Shown in pieces: positions 11,001 through 23,400 of a DNA stretch of 64,000 nucleotides (the stretch's first letter is position 1; each line of letters opens with the position of its first letter). Below the pieces are notes generated by a model, which worked only from the letters and a program-made list of their open reading frames with translations, searched no databases and had not been told where the DNA came from. The DNA is from Urechis unicinctus (lineage: Eukaryota > Annelida > Polychaeta > Xenopneusta > Urechidae): positions 57,488,507-57,552,506 of the forward strand of contig CM067343.1 in NCBI GenBank assembly GCA_034190875.2. Direction: 5' to 3'. The position numbers were made by a program, and so were the translations under genes.

Positions 11001-13355
11001 CGAGTTAAACACCTCAAGTGCACCAGTGTGGATGGACGAATTGGTTTGCTGGATGTCTGTGACAAGTGTCTGGTCTATAATCACTCCCTTGGGCGCCTCA
11101 CGAGCCTCTGACCGACACATCATAATCACATTTAATGTACGCGATCAAACATACCCTATTCATGGTGGTTTTTCACATGATACTCCATGGACAGCCGCTT
11201 CTCACGGAGTATATCTGGATCTTGGTCACAGTTCTCGGTACTATACCACAGTTGGTTGGTGATGCTCATTGATGCAACTCAATGCAGCTTCTTTCTGAAG
11301 ATATCAAACTGGTGGTTGAATTGAGAGAATGGAACTTTCATAATTTTCCTTACAGAAGGACTCCTGTCGGTCCCCAATACACTCACATGCAAGCCATAAA
11401 CTTTTATTCTATTCAAACTTTCAAAAAAAACATATATGTCTTCATAGCAACAAAGGACGTAGATAAACCAACATGAGGCAACAAAAACATCAACATTTAG
11501 ACCAGATTCAATTTCCATGAGGGAGAAGGTCGGAAAAACATAGGTAGTCACTTCTGGCATCACTAACTAATGTAACAGATTAATCTCCAAATAGTGCTAT
11601 GAGGGACCCTTTCTGTTGCATGTACACGGTGTGGACAACATGAAACAAATATTTTGACTGCACAAGATAACTGACACATAATTTCACACATAATTGAGAT
11701 CTTCAAACATTCAGCCAGTTCATGCATACGTTCGTAAGTATAACCAGTGAAAAGAATGGCACCAGGGAGTAACAGGTTACCTGCTGCCATTCCTCCAAAT
11801 GATGGCTGAGACAATCATTGTCCCTTGTGACATTTGCACATGCATATGCAACTTTCAATAGTTAACTTTTTTTCCCCACACAAATTTAGAGCAGAGACCT
11901 CTACGACCACATTGAAAACATGTAATCAATAGACTTTTCATACAATCAGCATATACAATAAATTAAGTATCTGCAGCGGGAGATTGTTGAGTCTCAGACT
12001 GTTAGGCAAGTTCCTACCAATCAGGAGTATTTGAAAAAGAATCGGTTTATAGTCAGGATCATTAGCCAGTTCACTGTAATGCATTGAGTTACACTTATCT
12101 GGTTGGTCAGTTTTAGATGCGCCAAATGGCTGTTCAGAACATGTCACAGTTGACTTTTCAACAGTATCAGTACACGTATAGCTGTCGACATCTTAGGTTT
12201 TGGGAGTCTGAAGAGCACATACCCCTATTACGGCTTTAGAGGGTTTCACATTGACACCTTTCTGAGAAACAGGTGCTCTTGTTGTCTGTTTTCACAAACA
12301 ATTTATCTTCAGTCAGTGCCTAATACATGTAAATTATATGACGGAGATTAAAAGGATTTTATACAATATTTTGTTGACAAATATTTAACGCTGGCTTACT
12401 TTCACTTAAATTGTGGTGTGTGTAAACGCACCACCATAATACCTTTGATAAATATTCATGATATAGTCATGAGAGTCAGTGGCCCAAGAGACCAACCACT
12501 CAGTTTGTTCCCGAACTTGTATATGCCATCGTGTGCATGCCGCGATGGAAAAGCACATTCTCACCTAGCATTCGTCAAATCTGAGATTAACGGCAGGAAA
12601 GCATCAAAAACTTTTTAGATTCGATTAAATGTCTTTAAGTGCTACTTTGGTGCGGAAAGGGCTTTGTTTTCACCGAACTTTAGATATTCACACATCATAT
12701 AGATTATAACATTGAAACTTCCAAGCGTTATAGGATGCATACTGTGATAAATGTGTCAGGCTAAGTTAGGAATCACCTGCTCACACGAGGCAAATATGGT
12801 AGACATTTGTCAAATGATGGATATTGCTTGATACTCCGGTAGAGGGTGCTGTTGAGATAGAAGCATGCTGTTTCGATCCGCGTCAAATTCACCAATAATA
12901 CAGCTACAAGTTGGCGGTTATGACACCCATGTCGACCGATACGCACTATTGTCTATGCAGGAGAATCCGGCCACGCATCATAACTGATCGCTTCTTTAAG
13001 TCATCACGGCCATAGAACGTGGTATTTTATGGTATTTCATTATTATGAAATTGAGTTAAATGGGAAGAAACATGCCTCCCTTCTGCACCTGTGTATACAT
13101 TCCCACTTGAGGCGCCCCGTTCATGGTCCGGCAAACCGTACCTCTGTCAATTGTGCATGGGATTCTCACGCCGTTCCCACGCTCGACGACGTTATCACTG
13201 GGCAACTTTGATTATGTCAAGGTGCTGTCAGCAATTAGGCAATTCTCTTGGGGATGGATGGTTACCGGCTTGGGCTAGAGGGGTAGGCAAACTGAAATCC
13301 CTCCTTGTAGCATCTGGGGGGAATCACTGGTCCCGTTTGGCACGGCACCTCTGCG
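11001..13355. other. No recognisable gene
   Basis: Open frames here, such as 11279-11563 on the minus strand, show no family resemblance or supported exon structure. From about 12840 the base composition becomes richer in G and C, leading into the Gag-like unit. Confidence 0.4.
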
Positions 13356-13360
13356 GACAG

Positions 13361-13368
13361 GTATAAAA
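13361..13368 (+). promoter_or_regulatory. TATA box of the Gag-like unit
   Basis: TATAAAAG follows a GC-rich stretch and lies about 130 bases before the ATGs at 13491 and 13497. The spacing suits a Pol II promoter with a 5' UTR of about 100 bases. Confidence 0.55.
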
Positions 13369-13490
13369 GTCGTGAATTTGGGTACCTGCTTATCTTCCTC
13401 TCCAAGACGACATCCCAGCACACAACAGCATCAGCGACAGCAGCAATTGCAACTAAGAACTTTGTGACGCTGTGAATCTGTCCACAACTC

Positions 13491-14012
13491 TTGGAGATGG
13501 AGAAATCTGCGGTCGACACCACCCCACTATCGGGACTTCTGTCCTATCTACCGCCTATGGTAGAACAGTACGCCACATCTGTGACTTTAGCGCCCCCTTT
13601 AGAGGTGCTCAACGCGGAGGCAAGACCGAAGGAACCTGCCAGGAGACGAGACCCCCCTGCACCTAGGCGCCTCGGCGACAATTTCTCACCGACCCCGCAA
13701 CCACCGCAGCTTACCCCTCATATTCCCGAGTCATCCCAATCTGCCTCTCAGGCACAGGCGAGGCTCCCGGGGGACCTAAGGCAACCACCTCACCCGCGAT
13801 CCGGATATTCTACCGGTGAAGACACCTCCATGGACGCACTGACACTATGGGGACAACGACAACCTTCCCGACCCCGTCATCGACCGTCTCCGGTCGGAGG
13901 GCTTCCGCTCTGTGCAGCAGATTTGTAGGCTACAGCCCTCCGACCTACCTAGACTTAACCTGCCACTTGCAGACGAAATGACTCTTCGGGACATTATAAG
14001 TAATAATAAAAA
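13491..14012 (+). pseudogene. Gag-like or small unknown protein, one frameshift
   Basis: A frame of 145 codons from 13491 (a second ATG follows two codons later) encodes a short helical start containing SGLLSYLPPMVEQYATSV and then a Pro/Arg/Gln-rich linker. Near 13830-13850 the protein-like signal moves to another frame, which runs DPVIDRLRSEGF, SVQQICRLQPSDLPRLNL and DEMTLRDII before TAA near 14012. That tail resembles a small helical SAM-like or capsid-associated domain seen in some retroelement Gag-type proteins. A TATA box at 13361 and overlapping AATAAA-type signals at the end make a compact transcription unit, GC-richer than its surroundings. No protease or reverse transcriptase follows. 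The family call is tentative. Confidence 0.45.
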
Positions 14013-14579
14013 ATAAACCCAGCCAGCGAATGATTTCCTGTATCATAGCATCTGCAAGGGTTGATATTATGTTGGAACACGTATGCGTGATATGCCATGT
14101 TATATGCATACGTGATAGAATATAACATTTGATCAGTTTTTGCATTAGTTTCAACGCTATGTCGTAAATGCAATAGCAGCGACAATAGCGATTCAATAGC
14201 CATATTAGGGCGCATTTGCCCCCTGATGGATATATCAATTGACTTTTTCCGGTTAAATCGAATGATATATTCTGATGAACAAATTTGTTTTCAATCGTGC
14301 TAGGATGGACTCGACATGCAAGTACAATTATCATTAGGTCATTTGATATTCTATAGTACAGATAATTGTTGAGCATTAAAAATGCCATACATAGTTATTT
14401 GACGATTATGGTAAACTACACAGCGACTTTCAGCGACCTACCTGGTCGTCATGCTGGGTATCGCACCTGTATAAAACCCGCCCACGCTGGTATCATCAAG
14501 CTTAGCAATAGAGGTACCTATAATTAATTGGATTTGTTATGCGGAATCATTAGTAAAAGCCATATCTTGCTTAAGTTTT
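14013..14579. other. No recognisable gene
   Basis: AT-rich spacer between the Gag-like unit and the first alpha repeat. A TATAAAAC near 14472 lacks a supported downstream frame. Confidence 0.4.
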
Positions 14580-17500
14580 GAGCTATCTTTGAAAACATCG
14601 TATGGCTGATGAGATTCGTTAAATGTCGCCAAAGATATTAGCAAACGATTATTTGCCCCATATTTCCGCTTTGCAACCAGCAGGCAAACAGCAATAACAT
14701 ACGACATAGCGGAGTTGATATAAGAACAGGTGATTGTAGCTGAATTGACAGGGCATTCATAATGATCTGGATATTCACGTTAGAGATAACAATGGCCAGC
14801 GTGAAAACGATATGGATATTCACGTGAGGGATAACAATGGCGAGCCTGAATACGACAACACAATGTCATGCTGGAAGGATTCAGCTAGCTTACTGCTGAT
14901 ATGTATGTGCACAGCAAATAAAGAAGTACAAGCATAGAAGTTTTGTAATAAGAGAGAGGTTGTCCATGTTGCATTTCGGATTAATGAAGTTGATACCAAA
15001 CAAACACACAAATGGCATCACGCATACAGCGCATTACCATTATGCCCATTCGAACAATGCAAATCAACATTATATGTTACCCTTTATAGAAATATTGGAT
15101 GAAGCAGCCTTTTCGTTCTGAAAACAAATCGAGATAATCTTTGTTGCAGAAAAGAGTAATACTTTATTGTCTGTGAAGCCATTTTAATTACACATTCAGC
15201 TAACTATAACGTCTATTAAGCTAGTTAAGGAGGATAATGAATGACCATTATCAGGATCGTCTCCTAGGAAGGATCATTTCATATCAACTGAATTTATAAC
15301 GAAACAAGACATGACGGGGAATCTTTCAGATGTTAGCTTTACATGCTGAGTCGCAATTGATGGGTCCAGGGTTTGTGGTTAATACCTCGTTTTTAGATTT
15401 GGGTTCTTGATTGCTCCGATATGATAAATGCTTAAGCTTTCGTTTAAACGTGATGCGTCACATACCACCGTACTGTTGTTTTAGCGAGAATCTGTTGATT
15501 TTTATAAAGAGAACTTTCTAATATCTCATTTCATTTTTCAATTGTATTTCCATATAATAGAAAAGTTGATCTTGCATGACATCATTCAAGCAAGCTTCTA
15601 CAATGAATCCACAAGGATTTGATGTACGTGAGAGATTTTAGCCGTAAACTACTCATTATTTTTTTCTGATTATAGCCCCTTCAAAATCTTATCTAAGGAT
15701 GGTCTTTTCCCAAGTTATAACATCTTTAGCAAATTGCTGGATTAGCTGACATTTATAAAACGTCGCTTATACCCTAGGACCTAAAACTGCTATACTTAAG
15801 CCAATTTACTATCTATTGTGCTCAAGGGATATTGCAGGGTTGCTTATTAATGCGCTGGGGATTCAAGACAAACTATGGCATGGCACTCATCCCACTCAAA
15901 CAACCATAAGCAAACATGTGGTGAGGTAGTTAGACAAAATCACATATTAATTATAAGGTAAGACTTTTTCAACTTATTGGGACTTCCCGCCACGAATAAA
16001 TTACCCACCTTATCTACGTGCCAAAATACCCCATCCTGACCTTACCTCCCTGGCTCACTAGACTACCCTTATAGGCTATCCTACCCCCAAAAAACCCATC
16101 TGACTAACTTATTAAACAGCATGCCAATCCAACAATCCTACCTCAGTAACAAGCCTACCATGCATGAATGCCCTATTTTACAAAAGAACCAGGCTACCTG
16201 ACTTAACCATCCATTCAACCTGGCTACAGCATCAACACAACGGCACAGCTACCAAATTGTACTACCCCCACCCTTCTATCATTCATGACTACATATCCTA
16301 AATACCCTACCTATTTATACGACTAACCATAGTAGCTCATAACCTACCCATCTGCCCAACCTAACGACCTAACCCGGCTAAACTACAGTGCCTGGCTGTC
16401 TAATTACCCTATGCTATCTGTGTAACCTAACTGATTACTTTACCTAGTTACCTATTTACCATCCATGCCTTATTAAATAAACCTGCTGGACTATCTAATC
16501 ACTCTACAAACCTATTTCATTACACTGGCTTTCCTAACTCACTAACTACCCCACCTAACAACTCTGTCTTATTTTCGTACCTCCTCTACCTAACGCCTAC
16601 CCACCCATCTAACTTAACCACCATACCTGATTACCTAACCCAACTAGATTACCCTACTTGTCTAACTTCACTCCGTCTATCCTTCCTGCAGTAGTGCCAT
16701 ATATGCCTGTCTGCCCTCTCAACTACAGCCTGTCCAACTAAAACACTACCTAGCCACTTGTTATACCTTCCAAGCCACCTAATTACATAAACTAACCAAT
16801 CTAACTTCTCTGTCTGCCTTTCTTTCCTTCTCAATTTCCATCCCTGCCATATATACAATATATCTACCTTACATGCTTACCTAACTTTGCTCCCCCACAG
16901 CCCACCTGTCTAGCGACCCCACCTAATTACCCATCCCCGTGTAATTAGCCTACCTGGTTTATCTACCCTCCCAAGCTATATTTCTGACTATTCCACACAA
17001 CTTCCTCACCAAACAAACTGCTTTAACATCATCAAAACGCTCCTCTAGCTTACCCAACTTGTCCAACACGCTCTATTATATCTGTTTTGTATTGTTAAAT
17101 TTCCCGGAATAGTAGAGAGCTTAACGCTGGTAGTATTCGCCGGTAGTGGGCGATAATAGTGGACGCCAATACTGCAACAACACTCTAATTCAAACAATGT
17201 TCCACAACATGGTATGATATTGTCAGAGCATTTATCATTCTGGAAAAGAAAGAATTATTTCGCGTTGAACCTTGTATTGACTTGGCTACCTGTTCATGTA
17301 TTAATCCCTAAGCATTCATCAAGTTGAAAATAAGTCTTAGATCCCCGTGACCGCGAGAATGCCAAATATACCGCGTATTCGGCGTAATGCGTCTTTAGTT
17401 TGTTGCAAATTTGCCTGATGGTGTCACGTTTCTTATCGATGTGTCAGCGTGCCAGTGTTACGTACAACCTGACACTCCATTGCTATTCATTAAGCAGAAT

Positions 17501-17760
17501 TATTAGCCATTATACCTATCGCTAGATTCTTTTGTGTAAACCATTAAAGTGAGCTAATCATCTTGGCGTTAGCCTCATGTTACTAATTACGTGACTAGAA
17601 GCTGCGTCATGAGGAGTCAAATTTCACGCTATCGTCAATTATACTCCTTACCTGCTTTTGTCAGTCACATTTCAGTTCAGATACGATGGAGTTATTATAT
17701 CCAACGTTGACACTACTATCTATCGTGCGTAGTATGCTGTCAGCGGTTAGGAGTATAATT
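14580..17760 (+). repeat. Alpha repeat, unit 1
   Basis: This about 3.2-kb block recurs at 32630-36410 and, 5'-truncated, at 51590-53760. Anchors include CATCGTATGG near 14598, the CCTA-rich tract at 15960-17070, GAGAGCTTAACGCTGG at about 17114, and CCATTAAAGTGAGCTAATCA near 17540. It marks the left end of each tandem unit containing the GABA-B receptor genes. The copies differ by scattered substitutions and indels. Contained open frames are not conserved between copies, so no gene is called. Confidence 0.85.
15960..17070 (+). repeat. G-poor CCTA-rich tract
   Basis: About 1.1 kb made mostly of degenerate CCTA, CTAAC and TACC words, with very few G on the plus strand. The homologous tracts are 34080-35100 and 51590-52440. 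It looks like decayed tandem-repeat DNA with strong strand asymmetry, and shows no coding signal on either strand. Confidence 0.75.
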
Positions 17761-18056
17761 AAAGATAGATATAATTGCCAACATTTTTGCTTAAAGAATA
17801 GCAACGGAATGTCTTGTAACAGACTCTTGATGAGCAGGCAATTTGGAATTAGATATGACGTAGCGCGTACGCCGACTTCGTATATTCGCCAACACGTGGC
17901 CTTTGTGCGCTCTCAATATCGTTAAGTGATCGCATCGATTCAATATGAATGCATTACGCGCAACTTCATTCAAAACAAACCTACCATTGTGCAGGATTTT
18001 AATCGATATATGTATAAATCACTGAGAGAAATTTGTGTTATGTGTTTCTGGTTCAG

Positions 18057-18632
18057 CCGTATCACATGGTACTTTATGGTGACCACATCTTATGGACCAT
18101 GCCTAACTGGTACTCTGAACACTGGTGGCAAAACGCGAAAGGCTGTACTCCCGAAGAACTGATTCAGGTGATCAACGGCTCCCTCTACTTCGGCCCCGTG
18201 TACAAGAATCCCATCTAGGAGACAAGCATCGCTGGTATTGACGGCGACCAATTTGACGAATTATTTTTCGCGAGATCCAACTATACGCAACTTTATGGGA
18301 GCAATCTTGCACCGATGTATTATGATGCGATTTGGGCGGCAGCTCTAGCTCTCAATGAGACCCTGGACAAAATAGAGAAGCGAGGTAACCACATTTTTCA
18401 AAATTGTTCAAGTTAAAAAAACTTACACAGAAATCTCACATATTATCACAACAACAACGACTGCTTCCAGGAATAAATAAGAGTTTGGCAGATTTTGCCT
18501 ACAAAGATCACGACGTGAAAAGCCTTATTATTGAGAGCATGTACGAACTTGAATTCATCGGTGTACGTGGCTACACCAAATTCGATGCTAATGGAGATCC
18601 TTCCGGCATTGTTGAAATCCTTCAACACCAAG
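18057..18632 (+). pseudogene. GABA-B receptor fragment, exons 6-7
   Basis: Sequences homologous to exons 6 (18057-18384) and 7 (18471-18632) of receptor copy A are present with their splice sites, but no other coding exon precedes them. Exon 6 has an in-frame TAG at 18216-18218, replacing TCG in the other copies, so it is dead. The first codon reads Pro instead of Ala. Exon lengths (328 and 162) match the intact genes exactly and most codons are identical, which points to a recent duplicate. Downstream, intron-7-like sequence runs to about 18950 and then gives way to a TA microsatellite. Confidence 0.9.
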
Positions 18633-19013
18633 GTACATCATATCCAAAACATGAATGATCTAGAAAACCTGCACAATGAAGCTAGTCGGAAATCCACGAT
18701 GATGATTAAAAAGGCCCATTTCGTGGACTGTGTTTTGCAAATATGTCGATGTTGTACATCCCCCGGTAAACGGTTATGTAGAACAAGCATTTTGCGAACA
18801 ATGAAAATACAGTTTTCAGGTGAATGCGGCTGCGGGGTAATAGTGCGATGGTAGATTGCGTTACACCTTAAAAAATCTTTACACAAATTGTTCCAAATGG
18901 ATGATCGGTAGCAAGCACTAAGATAGGTATACAATATGCGCGCAGGTGTGCTTGGCACCTATGCGCTTTTTGCTAGCTCTTTGCCAAAGATGAAGAATGT
19001 CATCAGTCACGCA

Positions 19014-19015
19014 TA

Positions 19016-19069
<54 letters not shown>

Positions 19070-19247
19070 TATATATATAGAGAGAGAGATAGATAGAGAT
19101 AGATAGATATAGATAGATATAGAGATAGATATATATATATAGAGATATATATATCTATATATATATATATATCTCTAGATAGAGATATATCTATATCTAT
19201 ATATATATATCTATCTATCTCTCTCTATATATATATCTCTATATATA

Positions 19248-19317
<70 letters not shown>
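19014..19317 (+). repeat. (TA)n microsatellite with AGAGAT interruptions
   Basis: TA dinucleotides surround an AGAGAGAT-type core at about 19075-19240. It sits where the fragment lacks exons 8-14, between intron 7 and the last exon, at the same relative place as the tracts at 36714 and 54061. Confidence 0.95.
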
Positions 19318-19320
<3 letters not shown>

Positions 19321-19420
19321 GGGAATTCTGTTGTAAATCATGTTCAACCAACAGCCACATCTTCAGGATAAAAGAAACCAAAATGTTCACTAGATAAGTA
19401 TTTGATACGCCAGCCGCATC
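19317..19420 (+). pseudogene. GABA-B receptor last-exon remnant
   Basis: GAAGGGAATTCTGTTGTAAA onward matches the middle of the last exon of copy A, but it carries the extra bases TGTTCAACC and the GTTCACTAGATAAG ending that characterise the remnant-type exon also seen at 55680-55770. It ends directly upstream of the promoter region of copy A. Confidence 0.8.
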
Positions 19421-19479
19421 ATATATGCTATAAGTTTGTATAACTATAAACCATCCACTCAAATAAGTCGAGCTTCTCA

Positions 19480-20285
19480 TAATAGTGATTTGTTAAGCAT
19501 CAACTAGATGCGCTGTTACGATGTCTCAAATGGAATTCAGGAGGGTTGTGATGCTGTGGTGGATTGTAATTCGCAAATAAATGTAATAGTCCTTGGGCCA
19601 TTGGATCGTAAGGATTGGATGCGTTGGCGAAACATTTGGAAGAAAAGACATCCTTTGTAAACATGTCGGGATAACATCATGCCGTCCATTTGTACCCTCG
19701 AGGAAAAATGCGTCTTCACAATGCATAGATTAACAAACAGGGGGTACTCTACAGCTGTTCGATTGAATTCTATGTTCTTACTTGAGTTTATGCTTCTTCT
19801 CAACACAGTCGTAGCTACAGGCTGGCGTGATAACCGGTTACAAGCGATACCTGAGTCACTTGTTGATTATACGTCGTTGTCATACCAACACGCTTTGGCT
19901 GTCTTTGAAGCATGCCTTCAACAAATATGTATGCGCAAACTCATTCATACAATGACACTGCATTTAACGGCTTTCAAGATGCGTTGTCGTCCAAATCTCG
20001 TTTAAAGCCAGAAGGCGCTCAAATGGGGTGGCGTGGAATGGCGTTGAGGGTAGTAACATTGGTCTCAAGCAACTCATAGCCAGCCCTGATATGCTTGCTC
20101 TGGCAGGCTGCAAAGCTTATCGTCTCATTGCACATTACCAAGACAAGTGACGTAACATAAACAACGAACCGCAGGACGTCGAGCGTCAGTGTATTCTTGC
20201 CATTGGATGATTCATATCCGAGCCGACCTGTGCAGACTGATTAGGCTACTGTGTGTTGGGGGGGGGGAGGCTATAGCGCGTGTGT
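19480..20285 (+). repeat. 5' flank of receptor copy A, duplicated at copy B
   Basis: The block is nearly identical to 55850-56690, including AATTCAGGAGGGTTGTGATG near 19534 and CATTGGATGATTCATATCCG near 20203. The open frames in it are not maintained as proteins between copies. Confidence 0.8.
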
Positions 20286-20293
20286 TATATAGG
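20286..20293 (+). promoter_or_regulatory. TATA box of receptor copy A
   Basis: TATATAGG lies 108 bases before the ATG at 20402 and is conserved at 56693-56700 in copy B. A G10 run at 20258-20267 precedes it. Confidence 0.5.
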
Positions 20294-20320
20294 AGGGCAG
20301 AGAGGAGTCAGACAGGAGAC

Positions 20321-20356
20321 ATGGCCAGCTTCACGCGGCATGTCGCACTTTGCTGA
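20321..20356 (+). promoter_or_regulatory. Upstream ORF of 11 codons, receptor copy A
   Basis: ATG GCC to TGC TGA encodes an 11-residue peptide within the predicted 5' leader, 46 bases before the receptor ATG. The ATG, length and stop are conserved in copy B at 56728-56763 with one residue change. A second upstream ATG at 20392 overlaps the receptor start out of frame and is also conserved. Such uORFs commonly reduce translation of the main frame. Confidence 0.5.
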
Positions 20357-20401
20357 CCGATCTCCAATCACTACAACAAGCGGCTCACTACATGTGCGGA
20401 A

Positions 20402-23400
20402 ATGGCTATCTGCCAAGTTGCAATTCTGCCGTTCATACTTAGTTCAGTACTCATTGGTAGTTCTATTCGAGCTGAACCCAGCAATGACACAAAGGGGCTG
20501 GTTCCACTGTATTTGTTAGGATTGGTGCCCATGACTGGCGATTCATGGCCTGCAGGGAAAGCCATAATGACAACGTTCGATATGGCTTTAGAACACGTCA
20601 ACTCGAAAAGTGATCTCCTACCAGGATATGACTTGCGCATGCACTGGAGTGATACTAAGGTAAGGCTGATCAGCAGCATCTTCCCTACTTACCCTCAGTC
20701 TGACTCCAAGTCTCTAAGTTAATTAACCCAAAGCCAACCTTCTGTCGACCTTAGATCCGCACTTATTCCATATTCACCAATCTTCGGGCTACCTTCAGCC
20801 CACTTTCAGCCTGCCTTCAGCCTAACTTCAACCTTCTTTCAGTATAAATTCAGCTAACACTCGGTCTATTCTAAACTTATCCTCAAAGTTCTCACAGCCT
20901 ACGCTCGATCCAACCTCAACTTTCTTGCATCCTAAACTCGGATCACCTTCATCTTGCTCAAATGTCTTCATTCTGTCTACCCTGATCCTGCCATCAGCCT
21001 ACAATCATCCTGCTTTCAGTCTACTCTCATCATTCTCTCAGCTTGATCTCATCCTGCTCTCAATCTACCGGTATCCTGCGCTCAGTCTGCTCTCGTCCTG
21101 CTCTCAGTATTCTCATCCTGTCCTCAGTCTACATTCAGCCTATCCTTAGACTGCATTCTGCCTACCCTCAGTTTACCCTCAGTCTACTTTCATCTTGCTC
21201 TCAGCATTCTGCATACTCTAAGTCTACCCATCTGGCTAGTCTCAGCCTACACTCATCATGCTCTCAGCCTTCATTCAGCCTACTCCCAGTCTAAGCCTAC
21301 TCATACCTACTCCCTCCCAACTATCATTCTACATTTAGTTTACCTCCAACCTACCCCCAGTCCACAGCCTACCCCAACGCCCTTAACAGGCTATTCTCAA
21401 GCTATATTCAGCCTAAGCCTTTTCCTGTCTACCTCAGCCTACCTTTAGTATTTTGGCAGCAACTATTTGTACTGATTATGAGGGTCTTTGAGTGCTGCTT
21501 CTTATTGAAGTTGAGTACATATTTTCTACAGTGCGAAGCTGGGCCAGGTATCAACGCCTTGTTTGAACAACTTTACCAGCAGCCGAACAAGATTATGATT
21601 GTTGGCGCTGGTTGCTCCGTGGCTTGCATCCCGACAGCCGAGGCATCTCTGTCATGGAACCTCACAGTGGTAGGTGACTCTCAGACTGCCCAGCTACTGT
21701 TGAGGCGGGTGTATCGTGGTAACATGATCTCCACTGTGCTGATCATTATCACCAGCGCCACGTCACCTAAAGTGCCGAATGCTACGTAAAAGTCAATCAA
21801 CGCCATGTGTTTTTGTTGCGTGAGCTACATAAAAGCTAATTAATTCCATTAATTTTCCGTTGCAAAAGCCACATTTATATTTTCCAATGATAAAGGTACA
21901 CGAAAGCCATTTAAAAATCACTCGAGAGAAAGTGAATATCATTATTGATTATCATGATAAAACCATATATTCTATAGCGCAATGATGATAAAACAAACAG
22001 TTCTATACAATATTATGACTAGATACATGAGATGTCAATTGACTACATTTCATAAGTCGATATTACAGGTGTCCTATAGCTGTCTGGCACCAACCCTTTC
22101 AAACAAGAACAGATTTCCCCACTTTTTCCGTACAGCCACACCAGACATAATGCAAAACCCGGCTCGCGTCGCGCTTATGTCTCTGATCGGCTGGAAAAAC
22201 ATGGCCATATTCCAAGAATCGTTGGAGTACTTCTCGTCAGTAAGTGTCTATTTACTCAACACATGGTACTGAGGCATAGATTTAGTGGGTTTTATTGATG
22301 ATGGTATTCGCGTATTGTTTGTTTTGATGTAGTTAATGGACGATCTCATTGTTCTGATGGAAGATGCCAATATAACTCTCATCACCAACGAAATATTCCA
22401 GAAGGATTATACATTGCAGCTGAAAAACCTAAAGGTAATTGCCTTGCTATTAGTGAAACCTAGCATACAACGGAAGTGATAAGGCACTTTTTTCGGTCAT
22501 TACTCTTTTATCTGCGTGATTGCGGAATAATGATAAACGCAATGTTTTAACTTGATCCCTTCCAGATCAATTCTATGAACTCTGATAGTGTAGATCGAAT
22601 TATAACTGTAATGTTCTGTATATCTTATTTCATTGACCGCCTGAAGATAATTTTGCCGTTACCTCTTATACACAATACAAAAATGTCACTTGTTCAAAAT
22701 GCTGTGGCCACACAAGATCCGCAAATGTCAATTTTCCTTAATGATATGCATAGTGTCCTTTAATAATCCTCTTTGCTTGGATTACTGTAGAAATGAGATA
22801 GGTCTGCGGCTTTTTTTGCACTTCCACGCCTCTCTGTTATGTAACAGCTTCATTTTCGTTAAATCAGTATGTTTTACAGTGCAATCTTCGGGGTGTTATT
22901 CCTTAAACGCGCGTCTGTGTCACAGCGCAAAAAGGCGCGAATTATTATCACTGGCTTCTACGAAGACTTTGCTGTTTCTATTTTCTGTGAAGTAGGCTTT
23001 GATTTACGTAAATCATGTTCGTCATATTCCAGGTGTATACATTGATATGTTAGCAGCATTTTGGCTTCTCTGCTCTAATCGTTTTTTTGTGTAAATCAGT
23101 CCGAGAAATTCATGTTATGTGTTTCTGGTTCAGGCGTATCATATGGGACTTTATGGCGACCACATCTTATGGACCATGCCTAACTGGTACTCTGAACACT
23201 GGTGGCAAAACGCGAAAGGCTGTACTCCCGAAGAACTGATTCAGGTGATCAACGGCTCCCTCTACTTCGGCCCCGTGTACAAGAATCCCATCTCGGAAAC
23301 AAGCATAGCTGGTATTGACGCCGACCAATTTGACGAATTACTTTTCGCGAGATCCAACTACACGCAACTTTATGGGAGCAATCTTGCACCGATGTATTAT

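Noticed and set aside
14470-14480. Second TATAAAAC promoter-like site
   Set aside because: No supported open frame, splice-consistent exon or poly(A) signal follows before the alpha repeat.
16000-17070. Telomeric repeat array
   Set aside because: The CCTA-like words are degenerate and irregular, and do not form a TTAGGG-type array.
20371-20679. Minus-strand frame of 102 codons, repeated at 56778-57089
   Set aside because: It is the reverse complement of conserved receptor exon 1 and is retained only because that exon is conserved.
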